A DNA stretch of 64,000 bases from Tetragonia tetragonoides (lineage: Eukaryota > Streptophyta > Magnoliopsida > Caryophyllales > Aizoaceae), in NCBI GenBank assembly GCA_038025085.1, contig CM076146.1, positions 25,428,501 through 25,492,500 of the forward strand. Reading direction: 5' to 3'. Below the pieces are notes generated by a model. The model was not told the origin of the DNA and ran no database searches. It was given only the letters and a program-made list of their open reading frames with translations. Shown one piece after another: positions 46,499 to 58,702 of this stretch. Position 1 is the first letter of the stretch. Every line of letters starts with the position of its first letter. Both the position numbers and the translations under genes were made by a program.

Positions 46499-46955
46499 GG
46501 GTAATGTTAACGAGTTACCCCGGGTAACTTGTTAACAAGGATAATTTCGTCTTTTAAATATTTAATTTTAATAATGTTTTGAAGATGAAAATCCTAGGAG
46601 ATACACTTGCCTTTTCATTCCACTGTTAACGCTAGTTATCCCCACCCCCTTTAATGTTGCCTCAACACTTTTACAGAGAGGGAGACGGTGAGGAAGAACA
46701 AGCAATAGCAACCCACTTGTTGTCTACCATCTCCATTTATCAAAACTCCATTTAATGAAGCCATTTACCCCAATACTACCACCTCGATCCCCAGCACCAC
46801 CACAACCGTTCAAATGATAGTTTCTTTATTCAAATGATGCAATTAATGAAGTAATTTGATTCTCATTTATTACCTCAAAAGTTACCAAAATAAATCACCA
46901 TCTATTTCTATTTTGTTATCTTAACAAGTTACCCGGGTAACCCGTTAACGGGACC
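46499..46955. mobile_element. MITE-like element with GTTAACGRGTTACCC ends
   Basis: Left end GTTAACGAGTTACCCCGGGTAACTTGTTAAC (from about 46505) mirrors the right end TTAACAAGTTACCCGGGTAACCCGTTAAC (to 46949). About 33-nt arms, nearly perfect; each arm is itself partly palindromic around CCCGGG. Inserted in TA-rich DNA; no coding content. Superfamily not assigned. Confidence 0.75.
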
Positions 46956-47414
46956 GATATATATATAGTCTTTTATTCGTATTATCCTTGTTACCCCAAC
47001 AACTACCTTCCGCAAACGCATCACGGATCTTGTTCCGCACCAATTTGAAAACATCTAGTGGCCACAACCAAACAGAAGCTCGTGTACATACCTGCCTCAA
47101 TGGTTCCCCTGTCTCCAAACTCATCCTCCACCATCTCATCCTCTATGGCTCCTTTCTCCATGTCTCCCTCCTCAACAACCTCTCGTTTCTCTCCCCCCTA
47201 AAGCTCCTTTCCCTCCCTCTCCATAGCTACCATTACTCAGAACCCTTGAGATAATAAAAGTTTTTTTTTCCATTCAAAATTACCCTATAAAAGGGATATC
47301 CAATCAACAAAAGTAAGCAAAAACTTCCTTCTACCTTGAACAAAAAGAATTAACCCTGCATTTGAGTGGGCCCAAATGAAAGGCGACAAAAAATATAAGG
47401 AAAATTTAATAACC
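46956..47414. other. Intergenic DNA, no gene supported
   Basis: The 88-codon plus frame at 46988-47254 is Leu/Ser/His-rich with no recognised family. The 47310-47390 stretch is similar to 52455-52525 on the other side of the LINE. Confidence 0.4.
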
Positions 47415-47429
47415 AAAAACTATAGTAAA
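47415..47429. repeat. 15-bp target-site duplication of the LINE, left copy
   Basis: AAAAACTATAGTAAA; identical copy at 52414-52428 after the A-tail. The A-rich start means the exact border with the tail is ambiguous. Confidence 0.85.
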
Positions 47430-47505
47430 AGAACTTTTTTGAAGCTTGGGGAGGAGGTTTGCTCTCCTGGCGCACGTTTAGGATCCCTTCCTATCGTGCG
47501 CGTCC

Positions 47506-48881
47506 ATGGGAAACGAAGGGAAGAGGGGACGCCCTCCCAAGCGAAAACTAGCTGAGAAAGTGGTGTCGCCGATGGCGGTTCGAACTCCGGCTAGTTCTTC
47601 GGGAAACTCGAGGGTTATCCGCAATCTGGGACAAGAACTCCAGGATACGCTTGAAGATAATTTGCTATTGGTTACTGAGAGCTATGAGGAAACCAGATGG
47701 AATTGTGTATCTGAGAAACAACCTTCCCAATCCTGGGCGGATGAGATCGACCAGCACGACTCACCTGTCCGTCATCAACCTTCAGGTAATCATAATCGCT
47801 TAAATGTTTGGGAAAATTTTGATGTCTCTAAACTTAGGAATGCTGGATACAAGCTTGATTTCATACCTCCTGTATATAAAGGGGGAATTGCTGTGGGTAA
47901 ATTAGATTATGATGATGTGAAGTCGGAATTACAGTATTGGGAATCTGCTGTAGTGTGTCAGGTGCTAGGATCAAACCCTTCCATGCCTGTCTTTAGTGGA
48001 TTTTTTATTCGAAAAATTTGGGGAAAACTGGGTATTGATAAAATTGTTCCTATGAGTAATGGTTTGATTGTGGTGAGATTCACTACTGTAGGCCTGTAGC
48101 TAGCAGAGATGTGGTAATTCAATCTGAGATAAATCACTTTGATCAGAAACCGGTCATAGTTAGACCATGGGCAGAAGATATGCAGCATGTATTCAACGTT
48201 GTTTCTGTGCCGGTGTGGGTTAAGTTGCCATTGCTTGATTGGAAATATTGGAGTGCGCGCTCTCTTAGCAAGATTAGTAGTATGCTAGGGACTCCAATCA
48301 TGGCTGACAAGCCAACTCAAGATAAAACGGGTGTTAACTATGCCAGAATTCTTATTGATATGGAGATTCAGGATGCTGTCCCAGATTTTGTTTACTTTGA
48401 AGATGATAGAGGGGATTTAATACAGCAAAAGATCAAGTTTGAGTGGAAACCCATTCAGTGTGGGTTCTGCTCAGGTTATGGGCATGGAGAACATGATTGT
48501 AGGAAGAAGCACCCAAAAGTGTGGAGACCTAAACAACCCATTGTCACACAACAATATGTTCTTGTGGCACCTAGACCAGTCCCTGCTACAGACGAGTCAG
48601 CTGCGGTGGAAGTGAATTCTTTGGTCTCATTGAGTGAAGAGGATACTACTGATGAGGTTATACCTGCTGCCCCATTTGTTGAGCCTTCTGAATGGTCAGC
48701 ACCAAATAGACCACGAAGAGGAATCCAGGCTCAGGTGAATGACGCCCAAGTGAGTAATTCTTTTCAGGCATTGCAGGATACAGGGGAGGATAATAATGAA
48801 GAGGGAGATAACAATGAAATACCAGGTAATGGTGCACAAAGTCAGAATCATTTACTTACACAAGCAAATGAATTTGGATAA
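47506..48881 (+). pseudogene. LINE ORF1, DUF4283/zinc-knuckle nucleic-acid-binding protein
   Basis: Starts MGNEGKRGRPPKRKLAE. A DUF4283-like domain (LQYWESAVVCQVLGSNP, FSGFFIRKIWGKLGID) is cut by a frameshift near 48095 and continues at 48111 with PVIVRPWAEDMQH and LPLLDWKYWS. A CCHC knuckle (CGFCSGYGHGEHDC) follows near 48458-48500, then an acidic tail. The protein would bind LINE RNA. One frameshift breaks it. Confidence 0.87.
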
Positions 48882-51800
48882 CATTGCTGTTTGGAATGTG
48901 CGTGGCCTCAATGGCCCAATAAAGCAGAATGAAATCTCCCAATTCTGCTCGATAAATAAATTGGGTTTAGTTGGTTTTGTTGAGACAAAAATTAGAAAAC
49001 AAAATTTTCAGTTTTGTTCTAATAAAATGTTTCCTAATTGGGGCTCGTTTATGAACTCTGATTATGATCCTAGAGGTAGGATTTGGGTAGTATGGCACCC
49101 TTCTTTTTTCAAGTTACTATTATTAATGTTGGTGCTCAATATGTTCAGTGCATGGTGGTTCATCTAGCCACTCAGAGGTCTTTCATGGCCACATTTATCT
49201 ACGGCTACAACTCTATAGATGAGAGATTGGCACTATGGGAGTCTTTGAAGTTAGTTAATGGCACTATTACTATTCCTTGGATTCTTTAGGGGATTTTAAT
49301 AGTGTCTTACAAGTTGATGACAGGATTGGAGGTAACAAAGTGACCTATGCTGAAACAAAAGATTTTAATGATTGCATCACTTCCTGCAAATTGGTTGAAT
49401 TGAGAAGAATTGGTGGCAGGTACTCATGGAGCAACAGGCATAAGCAGGGGGGTCAGGGTATTCTAAACTGGAATGGGTTTTTGTTAATGAGGAGTGGATC
49501 ACCATGTATCCGGATACTGTTACTCATGCTCTCCCAGATGGGATATCAGATCATTCTCCTTTGCTAATTAACTTTTTCCAGTTCCCTTTTAAAGGTGTGA
49601 AGCCATTTAAGTTCTTTGATATGTGGACCTCTGATAATACTTTTCATGATATAGTGACTGATATATGGGGGAGGCATATCCAGGGGTGTAAAATGTTCGT
49701 GGTAGTGAGAAAATTGAAAATGTTGCAGCACCCTTTGAGGCAATTGAATAATGACAGGTATGGGGATATTCAAGGCAAGACTGCAGCTGCTAAAGCAGAG
49801 ATGGAAAGGGTACAAGAATTACTTCAGATGGACCCTTTGAATGGTGTTTTGCAGCAGACAGAAAAAAAAGTGGTGCTGGAGTATAGGAAGTATGCTCATG
49901 CACTAGAGAGATTTTGTAGACAGAAGAGCAAAGTAGACTGGGTGAGACTTGGTGATCAAAATACCAAGTACTACCATGCTGTCATAAAGCAGAAAGCTCA
50001 CAAAAATAGAATTTCTTCGGTTTGTTCTGAGAATGGTGATTTAACAGCAGATTTTGACGAGGTTATTAATGTGTTTTGTGATTTTTACAAGGGGATGTTA
50101 GGAGCCAAGAGCTCTAGAAGCGAGAACATTGATCACACAATACTGAATTCTGGATCAGTGTTAGACTTGGAGCAGAAAATTCATTTGATCAAGCCAATTT
50201 CTAGAGAGGAAGTGAAGGATGCTTTATTTTCTATTCCCTCTATCGGGACCAGATGGATATGGAGCTGGATTGTTTAAAGCCACTTGGGGGAGCATTGGTG
50301 AAGATTTTGTTGATGCAATACTGGATTTTTTCCATTCAGGTAAAATTCTAGCTCAAATGAATTCTACTGTCATTACTCTTGTCCCCAAAGTTGAAAATCC
50401 TATGAAACCTAGTGACTATCGCTCTATAGCTTACTGTAACACACTATATAAAGTGATCTCTAAGATGCTCTGTAATAGAATGAAGGATATATTGCATGCC
50501 ATTGTATGTGACAACCAGGGAGCTTTTGTAAAGGAGAGGTTTATTGGTCACAACATAATGATTACTCAGGATCTCCTCAGAATGTATAATAGGAACAACA
50601 TATCTCCTAGGTATCTTATGAAGATTGACTTGAGGAAAGCATATGATACAGTCGATTGGCAATTTGTTAGTGAGGTGATGAGGGGGCTTGGTTTTCCGTC
50701 TAAATTTGTGAACTAGGTGATGAAGTGTTTGACTACTACTAGCTTCACTTTAAATATCAATGGCAGGCTCCATGGAAAATTTAAAGGGGCCAAGGGTTTA
50801 AGGCAAGGTGATCCTATGTCACCTTTACTCTTTGTATTGGTGATGAAATATCTTACAAGAACTTTGAACGTGGTGAGTAAACAAGAAGGGTTCAAATTCC
50901 ACCCTCAATGTAAAAGTCTCCACTTGGTGAACCTTACCTTCGCAAATGATTTAATGATGTTCTGCCATGGGGATATATATTCTGTTCAGGGACTTATGAA
51001 GGGTTTCAACCACTTCTCAGCAGTTACAGGCCTTAGTGCCAATCTTAGTAAGTCCCAAATATTTCTTGGTGGAGTAAATCAGCATGTTGGACAGCAAATA
51101 GTGGCTATCACAGGTTTCTCAGAGGGGACATATCCCATGAAGTACCTGGGGATGCCTTTGTCTCCCACGAGATGGTCAAAGCTGGATTGTCAGTTCTTGA
51201 TTGAGAAAATTTCAGCAAGAATTCATTGTTGGTCTTCTAGACATCTTTCTCTTGCAGGGAGGGCTCAACTTGTAGACTCAGTTTTATACACTATGCATGT
51301 GTATTGGGCTGCAATCTTCATCCTGCCTCAATCCATTGTGAAGAGCATTGAAAGCATTTGTAGGAACTTCCTATGGGGACAATCTACCTCTAGGACAAAA
51401 CTACCTCTTATTGCTTGGGACACCATTTGCTTGCCAAAAAAGTTTGGAGGACTAAATATCAAAAATTGCAAGATCTGGAACAAGGCAGCAGTTGCAAAGC
51501 ATCTTTGGGCTATTTCCGAGAAGAAAGACAGCTTGTGGGTGAGATGGGTTCATGCCATCCACCTGAGGGGGAAAAACCTTTATGAGTACAAGATACCAGC
51601 TGATTGTAGCTGGTATTGGAGAAAAGTAATGAAGCTGCGTGGTAGAGATGGTGGGCTTTGTGAATTACAAGCCTGGCCAGTTGACAAGCAAGGGAGGTAT
51701 ACTGTCCAAAAGGGTTATTTGGCACTCATTGGTGAGCAGAGACGTTTCAAATATGCAGATATAGTATGGGGAAAGTTAACTATCCCTAAGCATGCCATCT

Positions 51801-52259
51801 TTTTATGGCTTGTCATCCATGGCAAGCTCTTAACAAGAGTCAAGAGACAGATTGAGAATGATGAACATGAACATTCCTGACAACACTTCTCCTCTATGTC
51901 AGGAGGAAGATGAAAGTATATCCCATCTGTTTTTCTCCTGTAATGTTTCTAAAGTAATTATTCATGAACTTAGTTCCTGGGCAAAGTTCAAATTATGGCC
52001 TATAGAGTATGAAAGATGGCCAAACTGGCTATGCAGGAAGCGGGGGAGCAAAATGAAACAGCAAATCCTCAAAGCCTTGTGTGCTGCTGTAGTATACCAT
52101 GTCTGGATACTTCGAAATCAAGTTGTCTTCGCTGGCAAGGGAATGGAACCCAAGGTGGTTGCAGGGCAAATCAAAGCTGTTTTGAGAATTAAGTTTGGTA
52201 GTTTAAATGATGTTAGAATTAAACCTGCATACAGTACTCTTATTGCAGGTCTTTGCTAA
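48868..52259 (+). pseudogene. LINE ORF2, endonuclease and reverse transcriptase
   Basis: The AP-endonuclease part shows IAVWNVRGLNG, GFVETKI, GDFNSVLQ and SDHSPLL in order but spread over three frames, with a stop just before GDFN (49288). The RT part has YRSIAYCNTLYKVISKML, NQGAFVKERFIGHNI, KIDLRKAYDTVDW, a stop after FPSKFVN (50716), then GLRQGDPMSPLLFVLVM and LTFANDLMMF. The expected catalytic F/YADD reads FAND at 50939-50950, losing one Asp. The zf-RVT end (LTIPKHAIFLWLVIHGKLLT) follows, then a shift near 51870 to the last segment, to 52259. Non-functional. Confidence 0.9.
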
Positions 52260-52413
52260 GTATTTTTAGGCAGATTAGGCTTGAAGTATTACTATGGAGT
52301 ACCCTTCCTAGAAGGTGCCTCTGTACTATACTTCTCCCTAAACTCCTTTGTATGAGATGATTTAATCTGGTTTGGTTATATTGGTAATAAAAGAAGCTCT
52401 TTTATACAAAAAA

Positions 52414-52428
52414 AAAAACTATAGTAAA
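52414..52428. repeat. 15-bp target-site duplication of the LINE, right copy
   Basis: AAAAACTATAGTAAA after the A-tail, matching 47415-47429. Confidence 0.85.
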
Positions 52429-52607
52429 GCCATTTCCAAAACCAGCAACAAAAAGCACAAAAACTTTCCTCCTACCTTGAACAGATAGGACTAACCCTGC
52501 ATTTGCTAGGGTGCAGATGGACCGCAATCAAAGAATATAGATTTGGGTCAATAGTAGTTCATTGCACTATATTAGGTTCACTTCCCAATTCTGTCAGATG
52601 AACCTAA

Positions 52608-52935
52608 GGTGGTGTTTGGCCTAACTTGTGAGTAGCTTCTACTTTTCTCCCAATTTTTTTCTCACAAACCTCCCCTCCATCTCCTCACCCCCATTTTCAG
52701 CTTCTAAGAAGCTCAAAACACCTCTTGGGAGGCCCAAAAGTAGAAGTTCCAATTTGATGCTTCTACCTTTTAGGTCTCCTACTAGGTCTCCTACTAGGTC
52801 TCCTATTGGGTCTTAGGGTGTGATTTAACCTCTTTGGAACTTGAAAATGAGGATGAAAAGGAGGTGGAGAGGGTGTTTGTGAGAGAAAGTAGAAGGAAAA
52901 GTAGAAGCTACTCACAAGCTAGGCCAAACATGCTC
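52608..52935. mobile_element. Tourist-like MITE with about 90-nt inverted arms
   Basis: TAA flanks both ends (52605-52607, 52936-52938). Arms include GTTTGGCCTAACTTGTGAGT and its inverted partner; similarity extends about 90 nt inward. The centre (52777-52815) has a 12-bp repeat of AGGTCTCCTACT. The 62-codon frame at 52628-52816 lies within it and is not a gene. Confidence 0.88.
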
Positions 52936-52939
52936 TAAA

Positions 52940-53603
52940 TAATATTATTCTTTCAGTTGAAATTGAAAATTCACATACAAAGCTACAACAGAAATGGCTT
53001 CCACTTGTGTATTCCAGAAAATTATCTTCCTAGGAACTAAAAAACTACCCTGAATACACAATTTTCATATTTCCTAAATTCGAACAACCACTGTATTCCT
53101 CTGATGACATAACATCAAGCTCAAACTTGGCCTAAGCTCAGAGAAATGAAAAACGCACGAATCGATCTTTACGGAATTCCAAACAAAATTAACACACTAT
53201 ATACAAGATAATTTCTAATGTAACTCCCTTTTTCTAAATTAATTGAGCTCTTCAATTACTAACGATATTGATATACTCCGTATATGTCACGAAAGCAAAT
53301 TAGGAGCAAATATGAAAATTGAAAAAGACTAACAAATTGCTATGAATGAAGGATATTAAGAGAATCAAATTAATTCCTTGAGGTTACACTCTCCAAATTA
53401 ATCAACTATCAATATAGGAAAATTCTCATCATCGTCATCAATCAAGTAATAAAAAAAACATAAAAGCGATAAGAAAGGAAAAAACTAAACAAAACAACTG
53501 AATCAAATTAAGCAAAAAAAGGGAGCCAAAGCTGTAGAAAACGAAGACTAACCAGAATTGGAGATGGATAATGAAGTGGTTGAGGCGGCAACGCGAGTGA
53601 CAG

Positions 53604-53650
<47 letters not shown>

Positions 53651-53805
53651 GCTCTGTCTCTGTGGGTTTGAAAGTTGAAACCTAGCTCTCCTTCTGTGGG
53701 AAAACTCCACTCTAGTCGGCTTGGCTTAATTTACAAAACGCGAACCGTAGTTGGAAAACCGTTTCTACGAAGAAGAAAAAAACACAAAAACTTGTTTTAC
53801 ACGGT
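52940..53805. other. Intergenic DNA with a GA microsatellite
   Basis: (GA)n at 53609-53644. The minus frame 53438-53710 translates it as Ser-Leu repeats and is not supported as a gene. The GA run beside a CT-rich string could mark the 5'UTR of an unseen minus-strand transcript, as at the HMT gene, but no exon is recognised. Confidence 0.4.
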
Positions 53806-53809
53806 CTTA

Positions 53810-54071
53810 GGCTCCGTTTGATTCACCTGAACTGATCTGAATTTATTTTTTAAACTTAATCGTTAACCCTTTAAAATTTGTCTAAACATAGTCAATATTG
53901 GACTCATTTGAAAGTATGCTTTGAGATCTTTCCGATGACATAATTATCATCATGAAATTATTTCGGAATAAAAAGTTATATGAGTTATAAAGTTACACAT
54001 GAACTGAACTTAACTGAACTGGACTGAACTGAATTGAATTTAAGTAAAATTAAGGTGAATCAAACAGAGCC
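53810..54071. mobile_element. Tourist-like MITE
   Basis: TIRs GGCTCCGTTTGATTCACCT (from 53810) and AGGTGAATCAAACAGAGCC (to 54071) with TTA at 53807-53809 and 54072-54074. The interior has GAACTGAACT repeats like those in the element at 30269, which suggests related families. Confidence 0.9.
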
Positions 54072-54305
54072 TTAGTGTAACTTTTGGTGAGACGATGATC
54101 ACTTTTATGTGAAACAAGGATCACGAGTTGCTTAATAAAAACATCGGAAAACCGAAATTTATTATTGGTAGGCAGATGCGGTAACCTGTTTTTCGATACG
54201 ATTTTTGTGCGAATACAATACAGTTTTCTGGTTTCAGTTTTTTTATGAACAGGCCTACTACTCACCTCGCGATCTCACATACATTGTGGATGGGAATGAA
54301 TGAGT

Positions 54306-54525
54306 GTTTTTTTTACTAGGAAAGTAAGGAGGACCATTTTCTTGGACTGCTCTATCTCAGGGTCCAATCCAATACTTTAACGGGTCAGGTAATTATGAGG
54401 AGAGAGGAAGGGGGTAAAGGATAGGGAAATCCCTACCCACAAATGCCTCCGGTGGAATTTGAAATTGGATTGAGAGGGAACTCACTCAAGTCCTTACCAC
54501 TGGGTTATACCTCTTTAATGACTAC
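54306..54525 (-). mobile_element. tRNA-derived SINE-like fragment
   Basis: On the minus strand, GTATAACCCAGTGGTAAGGA (near 54515-54496) resembles the box A head of tRNA-derived plant SINEs (GTAGCCCAGTGGTAAGG), and AATTTCAAATTCC about 35 nt on resembles a decayed box B. The far end is an A-run on that strand (54307-54315). No clear target duplication, so truncation is possible. Confidence 0.45.
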
Positions 54526-57010
54526 TGATGAGGAGTTAGGGTATATCCCCGTATGTATTTTGCTTGATTCTCACGAAAAATTGTCTTTGAAATTTATATA
54601 TAGATTATTGACATTGGTTAGTGTATATCCCCGTAAGTGTTGTCATGGGGAGAGATTCACTTATGGATCTAATGATGTCTTTTAAGGAAGAGGTTGTTCA
54701 GCCAAGTCATATGGTTGATATCATGTCATCGAAGACGCTACAGAAGGATTCAACCGGCAAGGTCAAATCTCTCAATCAAATGACTCCCTCAACTCGTTGG
54801 AATCTTTTGTAGCTTCCAATTCTGTTCCATCCCAATTGTATTTCTCTGCGATTCCCAGAGCACATTTCAAAAAGCGTAAGGTGGCTCAACTCAAGCAAAT
54901 ACCTTGCAGCCACTTACTAAAGGCGAAAGAGAAGGCGCACATGACTTCGTTATTACTAATAAGCTCTCTATGTGCAAGATGCTAAGCGAAGCCAAGTTTA
55001 AGGTTGCCCCAATGACCCCTTAGTGTAATGAGGAAGAAGAGTCGGTTGAATTGTGGTTCTGTTAGTTGTAACCTGGTTCATGAAAGCAGGAAGGGTGCTC
55101 GACGAGTTGGATGATGCAAAATTCCGAAAGTCACGCGATAAATTATTTAGAAAGCCCGTAATCTGGATATGAATGCTAACAAGAACAGGCTTCCACTCAT
55201 AGGTGTCTAGTTTATTTACTTCTATTTTCCTCTACTTCTACTACTTGTACTAGCTGCTCTAAAAAAAATTTGGAGTAGGTAATAATTATGTTTCCTTTTT
55301 TATTTTCTATGTATTTTTTTCACTTTTTACTTCCTTATTTTAAGTGGGGTAAGTTCTTTTTTCTTTCATCTTTTGAATTTTAAATAAAGTTATCTGCTTA
55401 ACCGAGAGCTACCCAAATACCCAATACCCAAAAAGATTAATTTTAATAGGTGGGAAGTAATGTGAGAGTTTTTTTGCGTGGGAAGAAATCACTCTAAAAT
55501 TTTACTCTATTTGTCCTAGATAAATGTTTATATTGTTTCATTTTCCTTGTCCCACATAAATGGTTACATTGTTGTTGATAAAGCAAGTGAGTTTTAAATG
55601 CACAAGTTTTGGCACCGGGGTTAGTCTTTCATTTAGGTATTGCACCATTGCCGGTAGTGGGTATTTTATGTAAGATTTAGGAATGAATAATATGTCGAAC
55701 TTCATTTGTTCGTAATATAAATAGGCAGAGAACATAAAAGTTCACTCCAATAACTCCACAACGTGTTTATAGATGGTGACTTAAAAATGGACTACTCAAA
55801 GTGAGTACATGACTAAGTAAATATTAAGATGTAAATCTATATCTTTTTATTTGAACTTATAATTCACTGCCAACGTAATTGGTAGATTGACAGGAATAAA
55901 TGGAATTACAACACATGGTAAGGGTCATATCTGCGCGACATGGAAAATGTGAATTATGTGGTGATTAAATAGACAGCAGTGACCTCTTAGGAATGTCACA
56001 TGGCAAGGGTAATACCACATGGTTAGACTGTATTAGGTGACATCCTAAAGATAGGAGAGACCTCATAAGAGTGCCAAATGGGGAGACTCATAAGACTGCA
56101 CTGTGTTTTTGTATATAGTATAGACGATAGATATATAGATGATAAAAATATTTAAATCATCTTTCATTTTATATAATTCAAATATAGTCACCCTACATGT
56201 CTTGTGCATTTAGCTTCTACCAAAGACACAAAGATTATTAGACATATATCTCATTTTGAAGTATTTTTGGAATCCAATCCGATGGGGTAAAAATTATACT
56301 TTTTTTTTGAGTTACGTAACTAAAGTTATTTTATTTTGTAATTTGAAAATATACTAAATAAATATGTAATAAATTCAACTAATGATAAGACATTAATGAC
56401 TGACACTTGGATGATGTGTTATGCTATGTGGCGAACTTTGTGCTTATGTGTCGTTTACGTGGCATTCTCACACAAACATGGTCCTCCTAGTTGGCGTCCT
56501 ACGTGTCATTACCAAATAAGTCTTAGGAGAAATGCACTGTATTCTAATAGTAAGGTAAGATTACAAATTTACAATCTTAACCCCAAAAGGACCCATGTGT
56601 GGTGAAAAGAGAGAAATGAAATGTCTTGAAATATTCCCTTTCCCTTCATTAAATCTTGTGTTAAATGAAAAATGTAAGTATTTATCTGAAACATATGGAG
56701 TATATGATTCGCATCCTCTTGGTATGATCCGTTGTATAAATTATGGTCATTTCCAACTTTTCAAATGACGGAATAGAAAGCAACAACAAACATAAATGTA
56801 AATTCCTCTTGCAGCTTGCATGACTAACCTACTTGTAGACTTTACTCATATAAACAATAGCGCGCGCACAAGCAGCTAATGCCAAGATCATGACAAATAT
56901 TCCTAAACACAGCAAGATCATCAATGCATATATCAGCAATGGCCTTCAGGACAATAAAAGAATCTCATTAACAGAGGAACGAGAGAAAGAGACGAGACAA
57001 GAAGAGAGAG
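54526..57010. other. Intergenic / promoter DNA upstream of TKPR2
   Basis: AT-rich with short anonymous frames (for example 54621-54812 and 56396-56605). No gene is recognised. The last few hundred bases should contain the TKPR2 promoter. Confidence 0.45.
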
Positions 57011-58702
57011 ATGCCAGAATACTGTGTGACCGGAGGCACAGGATTCATAGCAGGGTACCTAGTAAAATCACTGCTCGAAAAGGGACATACTGTCCGCATC
57101 ACCGCCAGAGATCCAGGTTTATAACTAACAAGATTTGATTCTCTGATTTTTCAGAATTTGAGATAGTGAAGTACATGAATCTGTGTACATTTTACAGAAA
57201 CTTTCTGGTTCTGGTGCATCCATTACATATTTACAAAGCATAGACATTTTACAATATGCATTTCACTATGATCAGTTTAATTCCTTATGAACTGAATCAG
57301 GAAATGTAGAGAAGGTAGGTTTTCTGTGGGAAATGGATGGCGCTAGAGAGCGACTCAAAATCATGAAAGCTGATTTGATGGTGGAAGGAAGCTTTGATGA
57401 GGCCATACAAGGAGTAGATGGCGTCTTTCATACAGCTGCCCCTGTGCTTGTAGCTTACGATGAAAATGTTCATGTATGTGTCAATCAACTGCTTGATCAT
57501 AACTCAAAACTATTATTGCAAAAAACTGAATGCTTATTTCACTTTGATTAATAGTTCAATCTATTGTCAATGGTGAAGAACTGAAATTGGGAAAAATAAA
57601 AACGGTTATGCAGGACATAATTATGTTTGGGTTCCCTGTATGGTGATGGTGGATTTCTTGCAGGAAAATCTGGTTCAACCAACTATAAATGGAACACTGA
57701 ATGTGCTAAAGTCTTGCACAAAGTCAACTAGTGTCAAAAGGGTTGTGTTTACCTCATCCTGTTCAGCAATAAGATACCATGCAGACGCTGAGCAGATATC
57801 TCCTCTCAACGAGTTGCACTGGAGCGATCCTGAGTACTGCAAGAAACACAATGTAAGAATCATATAAGGGGAGAATCAGCCATGAAATCGAAACGACACA
57901 AATTCTATTTACATGCCAAAATTACTGCTTTTGGAATAAATGCACCATATTAATTAAGGTTCCCCTTCATTTCAGCTCTGGTATGCCTATGCAAAGACAT
58001 TAGCCGAGCAATCAGCATGGCAGATGGCCAAGGAAAATGGGCTTGATTTGGTGGTGGTGAACCCATCATTTGTGGTCGGTCCCTTGCTTGGACCACAACC
58101 GACCAGCACACTGCTACTAGTACTAGGGATAATTACGGGTAAGATTTTTAGAATCTGCAATCATCTGTACCTGATCTGTTCCTCGGAAATGGATGAAACG
58201 TACCCAGCTGAGAAGAACACTAACACTATCTCATTTTCTTAGGTTCGATTGGCAAATATCCGAACCAGGCAATAGGGTTTGTCCACATAAACGATGTGAT
58301 AGCAGCGCATATACTGGCCATGGAAGAAAGCAAAGCAGCTGGGAGGCTAATATGCTCAGGCGCAGTGGCTCACTGGTCAGAGATCATAGACATGCTGAAG
58401 ACTAAATATCCTTCTTACCCATATGAAAACGAGTGAGTACATTCAATGCAACAATTATTTACCCCAAAAGAATCCATTGAAGATTAATTTCCATGCAAGT
58501 AATAAACACGTTCTCCTACATGCATATATAAGTTGATCAATTTATGTACTGATGTTGTAGGTGCGGGAGTCAGATAGGAGATGACAAGCCTCACTGCATG
58601 GATACTAGCAAGATTGTCGAACTGGGAATTACTGGTTTCAAGACCATTCCTCAAATGTTTGACGAATGCATCAAAAGTTTCCAGGGCAGGGGTTTTCTTT
58701 GA
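57011..58702 (+). CDS. TKPR2: Tetraketide alpha-pyrone reductase 2
   Basis: Six exons: 57011-57116, 57301-57473, 57664-57852, 57976-58138, 58243-58432 and 58561-58702, GT..AG throughout, 963 nt, 320 aa. An extended short-chain reductase of the DFR/CCR-like group. The NADPH-binding [11 protein letters not shown] is at residues 6-16, the catalytic Tyr159/Lys163 in WYAYAK, and [15 protein letters not shown] and [16 protein letters not shown] follow. The protein matches Arabidopsis TKPR2 (CCRL6) closely from memory, in length and in blocks such as KVGFLWE, SDPEYCK and AHWSEII. TKPR2 reduces tetraketide alpha-pyrones in tapetal cells, the last known steps to the sporopollenin precursors of the pollen wall. 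A cinnamoyl-CoA reductase-like role is less likely. No defect seen. Confidence 0.94.

Larger units (their letters stand above)
47430..52413 (+). mobile_element. L1-type LINE, nearly full length, inactive
   Basis: About 5.0 kb between 15-bp direct repeats. Order: short 5'UTR, ORF1 from 47506, ORF2 from about 48868, a 3'UTR of about 140 bp, and an A-tail ending near 52413. Both ORFs carry frameshifts and stops, and the RT active site is mutated. This is the layout of plant L1 elements with a Gag-like, zinc-knuckle ORF1. Confidence 0.93.

Noticed and set aside
46988..47254. Possible N-terminus of a PPR protein
   Set aside because: A few residues look suggestive but no repeat motif can be aligned and the frame ends after 88 codons.
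53438..53710. Minus frame with Ser-Leu repeats
   Set aside because: Translation of a GA microsatellite; no homology or splice support.
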